Source: Sphingomonadales bacterium (GTDB taxonomy: Bacteria; Pseudomonadota; Alphaproteobacteria; Sphingomonadales; Sphingomonadaceae). From it: a stretch of 64,000 bases of DNA. Positions 53,108 through 61,756 of the stretch are shown one piece after another (position 1 is the first letter of the stretch; each line of letters opens with the position of its first letter). Position numbers and translations under genes: made by a program. Below the pieces are notes generated by a model. The model was not told the DNA's origin. It searched no databases and saw only the letters and a list, made by a program, of their open reading frames with translations. Where the stretch lies: positions 29,824-93,823 of the forward strand of contig SEFZ01000017.1 of the NCBI GenBank assembly GCA_004173185.1, given 5' to 3'.

Positions 53108-54406
53108 TTAATGCTCGCGAAGCGCCGTTTCGCCGAGTCGCGTGATCGGCGTGAGGATGTACGAAAGGATCGAACGCTTCTCGCCAAGCAGGTCTACTTC
53201 GGCGCCCATTCCGGCGCTGATCGGGCGCGCGCTGCCATCGGCCATGCGCAGCCCGTCGGAATCGGTGCGAACCTGGACGATGTAGAAGCTTTCGCCGGTT
53301 TTATCGTTGGTCACGGCATCGGGCGAGATCTGCGTAACCTTGCCGCTCAGCGTGCCATAGACCGAGCGATCATAGGCAGTGATCGCCACCGCCGCGATCT
53401 GGCCGATACGCACTGCGGCAATATCCTGCGTTCGGACCTGCACCTCGACCAGCAATGTCTTGTCGTCCGGCACGATCTCGACCAGCGGCTGGCCCGGCTG
53501 GATCGCGCTCCCCCGCGTTGCCACGAGCACGCGGTTGATCCGCCCCTTCATCGGCGCACGCACCACGGTGCGCTCGACGCGCTTGGCGAGCGCGGGCAAC
53601 GCCTGGCTCCGTGCAGACAGCTCGGCCTGTGCGGCAGCGAGTTCTTCGCCCGCTTTGGCCTTCCAGTCCTGCCTGGTCGCGGCAATTTGCGCGCGCGCTT
53701 CGGAAACCTGGGCACGCGCCCGCCCGATCGCTTCGTTCGCGCTCGATGCATCGGCGCGCGCCGCATCGGCATCGCCCTGCGCCTGGACCAGCGACATGCG
53801 CGGCTCGATCCCGCGATCGACCAGCGAGCGGATCGTCCCGAGCTGCGAGACGCGCGCATCCCGGATTGCGAGCCGTGCCTGATAGCCCGCGCTCGCTTCC
53901 GCCACTGCCTGTTCGGCCTGGCGCACGCGCGCTGCGCCGGCTTCGCTGGCGCGGGCAAGCTCTTCCATCCGCGAGCGATGCAAGGCGCGCTCGATTTCGA
54001 TCTGCTGAAGCGCCGGCCCACCGGTCACCGCCGGATACACTGGCTCGCGCCCGATGATCTCGGCGGTAAGCCGCGCGATCTTGATTGTCAGCGCGGTGCT
54101 GGTCGCTTCGCCGCTGCCGAGATCCGATCCCATCTGCGTCGGATCGATCCGGATCAGCTCCGCGCCCAGCGCGATCTGCTGGCCGGACTTGACGAGGATA
54201 TCCTGCACCACCCCGCCTTCGAGGTGCGACACGATCTGCAGCTGCGCGCTCGGCATCACCTTGCCCATCGCCCGCACGGTGCGGTCGAGCTGAGTCAGCG
54301 CGGCCCAGACGAAGAAGAGCACGACCACGCCAACGATCGTCCACAGCAGCACGTTCGACGCCGTTGTCGGCTTCACCTTGTGCGTCATATCCTCAAGATT
54401 CTGCAT
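53108..54406 (-). CDS. HlyD-family type I secretion membrane-fusion protein
   Basis: A 432-residue periplasmic adaptor. The start at 54406 (MQNLEDMTHKVK) lies one base after the ABC gene stop; the frame is open 21 codons into that gene. One membrane helix (about 18-37, NVLLWTIVGVVVLFFVWAAL) anchors it. A beta-barrel/lipoyl half (GKVMPSAQLQIVSHLEGGVV), a long Ala/Glu/Arg-rich coiled coil (about 100-270) and the second lipoyl half (TVVRAPMKGRINRV) follow in HlyD/PrtE order. It bridges the ABC exporter and the TolC-type channel. Last of the three exporter genes, directly upstream of the secreted substrate gene on the same strand. Confidence 0.93.
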   Translation of the reverse strand: MQNLEDMTHKVKPTTASNVLLWTIVGVVVLFFVWAALTQLDRTVRAMGKVMPSAQLQIVSHLEGGVVQDILVKSGQQIALGAELIRIDPTQMGSDLGSGEATSTALTIKIARLTAEIIGREPVYPAVTGGPALQQIEIERALHRSRMEELARASEAGAARVRQAEQAVAEASAGYQARLAIRDARVSQLGTIRSLVDRGIEPRMSLVQAQGDADAARADASSANEAIGRARAQVSEARAQIAATRQDWKAKAGEELAAAQAELSARSQALPALAKRVERTVVRAPMKGRINRVLVATRGSAIQPGQPLVEIVPDDKTLLVEVQVRTQDIAAVRIGQIAAVAITAYDRSVYGTLSGKVTQISPDAVTNDKTGESFYIVQVRTDSDGLRMADGSARPISAGMGAEVDLLGEKRSILSYILTPITRLGETALREH

Positions 54407-54407
54407 C

Positions 54408-56138
54408 TCAGGCCACCACTCGCGGGCGCTGGAGTTTCGCGAGCACTTCGTCGCGCGGCCCGTCGGCAATCACCCTGCCCTTGTCGAGCAGGATGATCCG
54501 CGAAACGAGCGAAACGAGCTGCGGGCGGTGCGTGATCAACACGAGGGTACGGTCCTTGAGTTCGGTCTGGAGCCGGTGGATCAGCGCCGTCTCGGTCTGT
54601 GCGTCCATCGCGCTGGTCGGTTCGTCGAGCAACACGATCTTTGGGCTGCCGGCCAGCGCGCGCGCGACCGCAATCGCCTGGCGCTGCCCGCCCGAAAGCC
54701 CTTCGCCGCGATCCGACAGGCGCAGATCATAGCCATTGGCGATCGTCCCAAGGAACTGGTGCGCACCCGACAGATCGGCGACGCGCATCAATTCTTCATC
54801 GTCCACGCCCTCGCGGCCGAGCACGATATTCTCGCGCACGCTGCCGGTGAAGAGCGTGCTCTCCTGCATCGCCGCGCCGATCGACGCGCGCATGCTGGCA
54901 GGCTCGAACTGCCGGATATCGGTGCCGTCGATCATCACCAGCCCGTCCTCGGGCGGATAGAGGCCGAGCAGCAGCCGCGCGCACGAAGACTTGCCCGAGC
55001 CGACCCGGCCGAGGATCGCGATGTGCTCGCCCGGCTTTATCGAGAAGCTGATATTGTCGAGCACCTTTTCCGGCGCGCCCGGATAGCGGAAGCTGACGCC
55101 CCGAAACTCGACCGCGCCATTGACCTTGGCCAATTGCAAACCGGGGCCATCCGGCCCCTCGGTCGGCTGCTCCATCAGATCATCGATCTGGCGATAGGCG
55201 GTGCGCGTTGCGGTAAGGCGAGTCAGCAACTGGGTGATCTGCGCCAGCGGCGCGATGGCGCGGCTGCCGAGGATCGAGCAGGCGATCAGGCCACCCGTCG
55301 TCATATTGCCAGCCGCGATCTCGAACACGCCGACGACGATCACCAGCGCATAAGAAAGCGTACCCGCAGACCCGGCAAAGGTCATGCCGATCGACGCGAT
55401 CAGCCGCTGGCGCAGCGCACTGTCAGACTGGTCGTTAACCGCGCCCAGCCAGCGCCTGGTAAGCATCGGCCCCGCCCCGCTGGCCTTGACCACCTCAAGG
55501 CTGCCGATCGTCTCGACCAGCACGGATTGCTTGGCCATGCCCTGCCCCAGCGTCTTCGCCGAAAGCCGCTCCAGTGCCGGATGGGTGAGCAGACCCACCG
55601 CCACGACAAGGATCGCCAGCACCAGCGGCACCAGCACCACCACGCCGCCGATCAGCCACACCACCGCCAGCGTCAGGAAGATGAAGGGCACGTCCACGAT
55701 CGCAACCATCGTCGCGGAAGCGAAGAACTCGCGCAGCCCCTCCAGCTCGCGCATCAGGCTGGACAGCGATCCGGTCGAGCCCTTTTTCAGCTCCAGCCGC
55801 ATCGCCAGCATCCGCTTGAACACGTGCCCGCCCACATCGCTGTCGATATCGGCGCCCGCCAGATCCACGAAATATGCGCGCAGCAGCTTGAGGATGAAAT
55901 CGAAGACGATGATCATCCCGATGCCGATCGACAGCCCGACCAGCGAGCTGATCGCATTGTTCGGCACGACGCGATCATAGACCACCATCGAGAAGATCGA
56001 GGTGAGCAGATTGAATATGTTGATGAAGACCGCGGCGAGCGCGACCTTCCAATAGATTGCCCGGTTGCGGCGCATCGGCGCGGTCAGCCATTCGGCCAGA
56101 CGCGGGCGCGGCATCTTCACATGTTCTTCGGCGCTCAT
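54408..56138 (-). CDS. Type I secretion ABC exporter (permease-ATPase fusion)
   Basis: A 576-residue half-transporter of the PrtD/HlyB class. A transmembrane domain with about six helices (residues ~28-300) precedes the nucleotide-binding domain. That domain has Walker A GRVGSGKSS near 375-383, signature LSGGQRQ near 481, Walker B IVLLDEPTSA near 499 and the switch His in LITHRPQ. There is no N-terminal C39 peptidase-like domain, so it is PrtD-like and does not cleave a leader. ATG overlaps the TolC-type gene stop by 4 bases (56135-56138). It energises export of the giant repeat protein. Confidence 0.94.
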   Translation of the reverse strand: MSAEEHVKMPRPRLAEWLTAPMRRNRAIYWKVALAAVFINIFNLLTSIFSMVVYDRVVPNNAISSLVGLSIGIGMIIVFDFILKLLRAYFVDLAGADIDSDVGGHVFKRMLAMRLELKKGSTGSLSSLMRELEGLREFFASATMVAIVDVPFIFLTLAVVWLIGGVVVLVPLVLAILVVAVGLLTHPALERLSAKTLGQGMAKQSVLVETIGSLEVVKASGAGPMLTRRWLGAVNDQSDSALRQRLIASIGMTFAGSAGTLSYALVIVVGVFEIAAGNMTTGGLIACSILGSRAIAPLAQITQLLTRLTATRTAYRQIDDLMEQPTEGPDGPGLQLAKVNGAVEFRGVSFRYPGAPEKVLDNISFSIKPGEHIAILGRVGSGKSSCARLLLGLYPPEDGLVMIDGTDIRQFEPASMRASIGAAMQESTLFTGSVRENIVLGREGVDDEELMRVADLSGAHQFLGTIANGYDLRLSDRGEGLSGGQRQAIAVARALAGSPKIVLLDEPTSAMDAQTETALIHRLQTELKDRTLVLITHRPQLVSLVSRIILLDKGRVIADGPRDEVLAKLQRPRVVA

Positions 56139-57583
56139 TGTGCGCTACCTTCGATTTCGAGCCCGAGTTCGTCGGAGAGCTTCCCCGTCCGCGCGAGCAA
56201 AATGTAACGCGCCACGTCGAGTTCGGTCAGCCCCTGAATATAGGCGCTGGCACTGGCGAAATAGCTTTCCTGCCCACCAAGCACATCGAGCAGCGAACCA
56301 CGCGAAACGCGGAAGCGCTCGACGATAACGTCGCGCGAGCGGCGCGAGGCGGTGTAGGCGTTTTCGAGCGCGCCCTGCTGCGTCTCCAGCGCCTGCACAT
56401 CGGCCCAGGCGATCGCGGCATCGCGCGATGCTTCCTCGCGCACCCGGCTGGAGCGCGCATCGGCGGCGCGGGCGCGGGCGCGATATTCGGCCAGCCGCGT
56501 ATCCGTGCCGCCAAACAGACGCTGGCGCACCGTCACGCGGAAACGCACGTCATAATCCCGTTCATTCTCGATCACGCCATAGCGCCCGGCGTCGATCCCC
56601 GCCGAGACATTGGGCAGTTTGCTCGCCTTGACCGCCCCGGCATCGCCATGCGCCGCGCGTGCGCTCGCCTGAGCGCTGCGCACATCGGCGACGCCGCCGG
56701 CCGCTTCCATCGCTTCTTCGCGCGTCGCGACCAGCACGACGGGCACCGGCGCGCGTTCGAGCTCTGCCGGCGCTTCGATGCCGGTCAGTTCGCGGAAGCG
56801 CGCCTCGGCATCGGCAAGCGCGCGGCGAAAGCCGGCGAGCTGGCGGTCGGCATCGGCGATATAGCTGTCGACCCGCGCCAGATCGGCTTCTGCCGAAGCG
56901 CCTTCCTTGATGCGTTGCTCGACGCCCTGGCGCAGATCACGCTGGCTCTCGGCAAAGGCCGCGCCCAGGCGCACCAGCGCGCGCATGCCAAACACACGAT
57001 ACCATGCGGTAACGGTGCCCAGCGCCACGCGCTCTTCGGTCGATTCAGTGTCGGCATTGGCGGCTTCGCGGCGGTCCTTGGCGGCGTCGATCCGCTTGGT
57101 CGTGCTGCCGAAATCGAGCACGGTCTGGGAGAGGGAGGCGCTCGCATCGGTGCGCTGCCTAGCGCGCGAGCGCTCGACGATATTGTCGGGATCGTTCGAG
57201 AAATCCCGCGAGAGTACGCGGTAGCTCGACAGCGACAGATCGAGCGACGGCAGCAGACCGCCGCGTTCCTGACGGACGCGCACATCCGCAACGTCCTTCA
57301 GCGCCTCAGCCTCCATCGTCGCCGGATGACGGCGTACCGTCTCGCCAACCAGCGCGTGGAAATCGTCGCGGTTGGTCTGGTGCTTCCGCAGCGCGAGCAC
57401 GGGGTCATTGCTGAAATCGATATCGAGCGGACGCGACTCCGCGTTCGGCAAATTGACTGCCGACGGAGCCTTCTGAACATTAGTTTGTGCCGCAGCGTCC
57501 TGCACCGCGATTAGCCAAAACAAAATTACGCGCCCACCCCCCGGCTTGTGCCGCGCTTTAGGACAACGCCGAATCCGCGTCAT
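56135..57583 (-). CDS. TolC family outer-membrane channel
   Basis: A 482-residue outer-membrane efflux protein. Two homologous halves with long helical hairpins are visible (SLSQTVLDFGSTTKRID... and TVRQRLFGGTDTRLAEYRAR...), each with the TVxxRLFxxG-type strand-helix junction of TolC/LapE. The N-terminus has a basic stretch and a short hydrophobic segment (VILFWLIAVQDAAAQ) that may be the signal peptide, though it is short for one and the ribosome site is weak; the true start is uncertain. It is the first of the three exporter genes and 49 bases after the ABC permease gene upstream. Confidence 0.88.
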   Translation of the reverse strand: MTRIRRCPKARHKPGGGRVILFWLIAVQDAAAQTNVQKAPSAVNLPNAESRPLDIDFSNDPVLALRKHQTNRDDFHALVGETVRRHPATMEAEALKDVADVRVRQERGGLLPSLDLSLSSYRVLSRDFSNDPDNIVERSRARQRTDASASLSQTVLDFGSTTKRIDAAKDRREAANADTESTEERVALGTVTAWYRVFGMRALVRLGAAFAESQRDLRQGVEQRIKEGASAEADLARVDSYIADADRQLAGFRRALADAEARFRELTGIEAPAELERAPVPVVLVATREEAMEAAGGVADVRSAQASARAAHGDAGAVKASKLPNVSAGIDAGRYGVIENERDYDVRFRVTVRQRLFGGTDTRLAEYRARARAADARSSRVREEASRDAAIAWADVQALETQQGALENAYTASRRSRDVIVERFRVSRGSLLDVLGGQESYFASASAYIQGLTELDVARYILLARTGKLSDELGLEIEGSAQ

Positions 57584-57632
57584 CTCATTTATTTGTACAA
57601 TATCAGCAAGCTATTCCCGATACGAGCGGGAT

Positions 57633-58475
57633 CTAGTTAATGTCCTGACGCTGGAAGATGACGAAGGTGAGCGCCATCAATCCGCCGATCCATGCCGTGA
57701 TCGCCAGCGTCGACGTCAGTTGCGACATTTCGACCATGGCACCGCTGGCAAGCGGGACCACATAGGCTTTGCCCGTCTGCACCCAGCTTGCGAAATTCTC
57801 GAGATGGTAGCCGGGCAGCAAACGATACGGCACCGCCAGCCATTCCATCCCCATCCCGCTCAGCGCACTAACGATCTTCCCGAGCAAATCGTCGAGCGTA
57901 ATCAGCACCAGCGAGATGATGAACGCCGCCAGCGTCGATCGCGTCAGCACCGCCAGCACACTGGCATAGGCCGCGGTGAGCAGCAGCGGCACGATGCCGT
58001 TCAGCAATTCCGCGCCGTGCGCGTTCAGGATCGCCGCAATGGTCACGCCGTTTGGCACTGGCAGGCCGGCCATCGCCGTCTTGGTATATTCCGCGATCAC
58101 GGTCAGCACCGCAGCCGCGATCCACGCAATGTAGAGCAACCCGGTCGCCACACCATATTTGGCAGCGACCAGCTTCCAGCGTGGCGTATGCGGCACCACC
58201 AGCTTCAGCGTGTTCCAGCCATATTCCCCGGCGAAGACCAGCGCGAAATAGGCAGCGATGAAATAGCGCCCCAACGTGAACGACGAGGTATGCCAGATCA
58301 TCGTCGTCTCGCCGATCCAGCCCGGCGCGGTCCCGGCGGATTTCGACATGCCGGGTTCGCCGATCAGGCCGATGGTGAGGATCAGCGCGAAGACGATCGG
58401 ATAGATCCACACCAGCAGCCAGGTGCCCTTGTGCGGCAGCAGCTTGGTCCATTCGGCCGAGACGATGTTACGCAT
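57633..58475 (-). CDS. ABC-2 type transporter permease
   Basis: A 280-residue inner-membrane protein with about six hydrophobic segments. The start is ATG 58475 (MRNIVSAEWTKLLPHKGTW), overlapping the ATPase gene stop by 8 bases; the longer frame (25 codons more) runs inside that gene. The N-terminal soluble stretch before helix 1 and the EWTK segment are typical of ABC-2/bacitracin-type exporter permeases. With the ATPase it makes an exporter, possibly for a peptide, lipid or drug. The substrate is unknown. Confidence 0.85.
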   Translation of the reverse strand: MRNIVSAEWTKLLPHKGTWLLVWIYPIVFALILTIGLIGEPGMSKSAGTAPGWIGETTMIWHTSSFTLGRYFIAAYFALVFAGEYGWNTLKLVVPHTPRWKLVAAKYGVATGLLYIAWIAAAVLTVIAEYTKTAMAGLPVPNGVTIAAILNAHGAELLNGIVPLLLTAAYASVLAVLTRSTLAAFIISLVLITLDDLLGKIVSALSGMGMEWLAVPYRLLPGYHLENFASWVQTGKAYVVPLASGAMVEMSQLTSTLAITAWIGGLMALTFVIFQRQDIN

Positions 58476-59412
58476 TGCCGCCCTCCGATTGGGTGATAGC
58501 GAGGAACGCTTCCTCAAGGCTACGCTCGTGCGGCGCGAGGCTGAAGACATCGACCCCCGCAGCGATCAGCCGCCGCGCGATCTCCGGCGTATCGGCTCGG
58601 TCGGCGCGTACGGTGAGCGCGTTGCCCACGATCTGGCAGGTCCAGTCGGCCAGCGCGGCCTGCGCCTTGTCGAGCGGTGCCGCGACGATGCGCAATCGCT
58701 CCTCGTCGTGCAGGATGCCGGCCACGGTATCCTCGCGGATCAGCACGCCGCGATCGATGATCGCCAGCCGGTCGCAGGTCTGCTGGACTTCGTTGAGCAG
58801 ATGGCTGGAGAGGAACACCGTCTTTCCGTGCGTCTCGGCCAGCCCGCGGATCAGCGCGCGCATCTCCTGAATGCCTGCAGCATCCAGGCCGTTTGCAGGT
58901 TCATCGAGGATGATTAGGTCGGGATCGTTGAGCAAGGCCGCTGCCACGCCAAGCCGCTGGCGCATGCCGGTCGAATAGCCCTTCACCTTTCGATGCGCGT
59001 CGCGCTCCAGCCCGACCTGCGCGAGCAGACCCGCAATGCGGTCATCGCTTTCGCCCTGCGTCCGCGCCAGCACCTCCAGGTTCCGGCGGCCCGAAAGGAA
59101 GGGGTAGAATGCCCCGCCATCGACCAGCGAGCCGACCCGCTTCAGCGGCTGGCCCTGATGGAATTCCTTGCCGAACAGCTTGATCGCGCCCGAACTCGGC
59201 GTGATAAGGCCCAACATCATGCGGATCGTCGTGCTCTTGCCCGCGCCGTTCGCGCCGAGAAAGCCATAGACCTCGCCCGCGCGTACCGTCAGCGACACAT
59301 TCTGCACGGCCTTCACGCCGCTGCCGCCGCGCCGCCCGAATGTCTTGCTCAGTCCCGCGACCTCAAGGACCGGCGCTCCCGTTTCGCTTTGCACGCCAGT
59401 TTGCCTTTGCAT
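58468..59412 (-). CDS. ABC transporter ATP-binding protein
   Basis: A 314-residue ATPase of the CcmA/bacitracin-export group. Walker A is GANGAGKST at about 53-61; the signature YSTGMRQRLG replaces LSGGQ as usual in this group; Walker B is LIILDEPANGLD; the switch His is in FLSSHLLNEV. A C-terminal ~80-residue extension (from ILHDEERLRIV) is also typical. ATG 59412 is used; a GTG four codons upstream overlaps the best ribosome site. It pairs with the permease downstream. A -35-like TTGACT (59465-59470, minus strand) upstream may give its own promoter. Confidence 0.9.
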   Translation of the reverse strand: MQRQTGVQSETGAPVLEVAGLSKTFGRRGGSGVKAVQNVSLTVRAGEVYGFLGANGAGKSTTIRMMLGLITPSSGAIKLFGKEFHQGQPLKRVGSLVDGGAFYPFLSGRRNLEVLARTQGESDDRIAGLLAQVGLERDAHRKVKGYSTGMRQRLGVAAALLNDPDLIILDEPANGLDAAGIQEMRALIRGLAETHGKTVFLSSHLLNEVQQTCDRLAIIDRGVLIREDTVAGILHDEERLRIVAAPLDKAQAALADWTCQIVGNALTVRADRADTPEIARRLIAAGVDVFSLAPHERSLEEAFLAITQSEGGNA

Positions 59413-59498
59413 GATAGCTTGCACTCCCGCCCCGTCGCGTATTTGTGCAAGCTTAACGTGTACTAGTCAAGCAATACGCTTATTCAGTTGCGCCGCAC

Positions 59499-61685
59499 TC
59501 ATGTGTGCGCGACGGCCACCTTTTCGGCCGGTGGAGTTTCCTCACGCGGCAGCTGGATTTCGAGCTGCGCGATGGCGCCGGTTTCGCCCGGCCTGATCTG
59601 GAAACAGCCGTCGAGCAGCGCCGCGCGGCGCGCGCAATTCGCAAGGCCATTGCCCCAGTCGCCCACCGAATCGAAGCCATTGCCATCGTCGATGATCCGC
59701 AGCGAAAGCCGCCGGGCACCGATCGCAATCTCGACCGCGACATGCCGCGCGCCCGAGTGGCGAACGATATTGCTGCTAAGCTCTCGCACGATCGAAACGA
59801 GATGCCGCGCCGTCGCGTAATCGACCATCTGCCCCGTCGATCCCGCTGCAGTCACCGGCCAATCGAGCGCGATGCCGTTCGCTTCCAGGCGATTGGTCGT
59901 CTCGAAGCGCATATCGGCGATCACGTCGTCCAGCGGGCGCAGCGAGCCGCTCGTCCCGGTCACGATCGCGCGGATATCGGCCATCGCCTCGCGCACGTCC
60001 CGGCGCATCATATTGGTGTCTTCGCGATGCAGGCTGGTGAGCAATCGCGCGCTGACATCGTCGTGCAGATCCTGCGTGATCCGCGCACGTTCTTCCGCAA
60101 CGCCACGGATATAGGAATCGCGCGCGCCCATCAGCGTATCGACGCCTTCGATCACTTCGAGCGCCTGTTCGAGATCGATCGCATCGAAATCGCGCGCGCC
60201 GCGATGGGCGTAGCGCAGGATCAGCCCCGGCATGTCCCCCACCCGCGGCAGCCGCAGCGCAACGCCGTCCTCTGCCACGCGCGGCTGCGCAACCGGCTCG
60301 GGATCGTCAGCAATATCTAGCGGATCGAACAGCGCCGAAAGTCCCGCACGCCAGCGCTCGGCACGCTGATCGGCGGCGAGCGCGAAAGCGAGTTCGGTGG
60401 CCAGCCGCAAGCTATGCTGGGTGGCGGCGTTGCGGCGACGATCCACCCGGCGCGTGATCGCCTGACGCAGCGGCAAATAGATCAACCCCACCGCGACAAT
60501 CGCGATCGGCAGCGCAATGCCATGCGATCCCGCAGCCAGACCCAATATCGCAAGATCGACCGCCGCCACCGCAATCGCTGCGCACACCGACAGCAGCATC
60601 CCGGGCGCCCAGCCATCGACGGTGAACAGCCGGTGGCGCGCAATCGCCGCGCCCAGCCCGGCATAAATGACGAGCAGCAGCGGCAGCGCAATCGCTTCGC
60701 TGATCAACGGCGCACCGCTGATCAGCATCGGCAGGATCACCATCGCCACAAACAGCGCGGAAGAAAGCACCGCCGAAGACCCGATCAGCCGCATTGCCGC
60801 CAGCCCCACCGGATCGTTGCGCACCGACCATGCCTGTCCAATGATCAGCGAGACGAACAGCAGGAACTCCACGACGATCGCCGCGAACAACAACGCCACC
60901 GTATCGCCGGTAAGATCGGTGATGTTGGCGATGGTCAGCGCCACCGCCGCCGCGCCAATCGCCCATGCCACGCCGCGCGGCATCATTGGCCGTGGGAAAT
61001 GGCAGAACAGGATCAGGATCGACGCCGCAAAGATCTGCACACAGGCATGATTGACCAGCATCATCACGCGATAGGTGCCGCCCAGCAGCAGCGGATCATG
61101 GCCCGCCGCGAGCGTGCAGCCAACCCCGAACAGACCGAGGCTCATCACTGCGAAAGTCCGCGCGGCATTGTTGCGCGGACGGATCACCAATATCCACAGG
61201 CCGCACAAAAGCCCGGTAAACCCGGTGACCAACGCGGCCCAGAAACCCCCGGTCAGATCGCTCAGATGCCGGGGGCGGCTGGTGGCGGCAAACGAGCCTC
61301 CGTCTGCAAAGCGCACCGTGATCGGCCCCGCGACCAGTGCTTCGGCAACGGCGTTCCGATTCTGCCACCACAGCCGGTTCGCCTCGCGGCTGCCTTGCGC
61401 GACGATGCCGTCGATCAGCGTATCGGCACGTATCGTGATCGGCGCGCCACGCTGCGGCTGGATCACTAGTTCAGCATCGAGCGGCAGCAACAGCGTGCCG
61501 CCCGCATGGCTCAGCTCTAGCTGGCTCGTGTCATGCCGCACTGCCTTGAGATCGGCGATGGGCAAACGCAACGTCGTCACCAGCACGATGGCTATCGCGA
61601 TCAGCGACAATAGGGACAGCTCAAGCAACCGCCGTTGCGGTCGCCGGATCGGCCGATCCTGTGCGGCAGCTGCCCCTTCCCCCAT
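59499..61685 (-). CDS. Sensor histidine kinase, multi-pass membrane, NarL/ComP-like
   Basis: A 728-residue kinase. One helix near residues 20-40 is followed by a ~110-residue extracytoplasmic domain (IADLKAVRHDTS ... RHLSDLTGG). About eight to nine more helices follow (~150-400), then a linker, then HisKA_3: ERARITQDLHDDVSARLL with the phospho-His near 540. The ATPase domain has its N box ELSSNIVRHSG and the G box DDGNGFD...GNGLANC near 650-690. The layout resembles ComP-type kinases that sense a peptide or lipid at the membrane. ATG 61685 has AAGGG 6 bases upstream. The ABC exporter pair lies 86 bases downstream. A cognate NarL-type response regulator is not found in the window. Confidence 0.9.
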   Translation of the reverse strand: MGEGAAAAQDRPIRRPQRRLLELSLLSLIAIAIVLVTTLRLPIADLKAVRHDTSQLELSHAGGTLLLPLDAELVIQPQRGAPITIRADTLIDGIVAQGSREANRLWWQNRNAVAEALVAGPITVRFADGGSFAATSRPRHLSDLTGGFWAALVTGFTGLLCGLWILVIRPRNNAARTFAVMSLGLFGVGCTLAAGHDPLLLGGTYRVMMLVNHACVQIFAASILILFCHFPRPMMPRGVAWAIGAAAVALTIANITDLTGDTVALLFAAIVVEFLLFVSLIIGQAWSVRNDPVGLAAMRLIGSSAVLSSALFVAMVILPMLISGAPLISEAIALPLLLVIYAGLGAAIARHRLFTVDGWAPGMLLSVCAAIAVAAVDLAILGLAAGSHGIALPIAIVAVGLIYLPLRQAITRRVDRRRNAATQHSLRLATELAFALAADQRAERWRAGLSALFDPLDIADDPEPVAQPRVAEDGVALRLPRVGDMPGLILRYAHRGARDFDAIDLEQALEVIEGVDTLMGARDSYIRGVAEERARITQDLHDDVSARLLTSLHREDTNMMRRDVREAMADIRAIVTGTSGSLRPLDDVIADMRFETTNRLEANGIALDWPVTAAGSTGQMVDYATARHLVSIVRELSSNIVRHSGARHVAVEIAIGARRLSLRIIDDGNGFDSVGDWGNGLANCARRAALLDGCFQIRPGETGAIAQLEIQLPREETPPAEKVAVAHT

Positions 61686-61756
61686 GTGCACCCTTTTGCA
61701 GATACGTGAGGGTCTTGTCTACGTTTCAACTATCTTTGATCGTCAGCCTCTTATGC

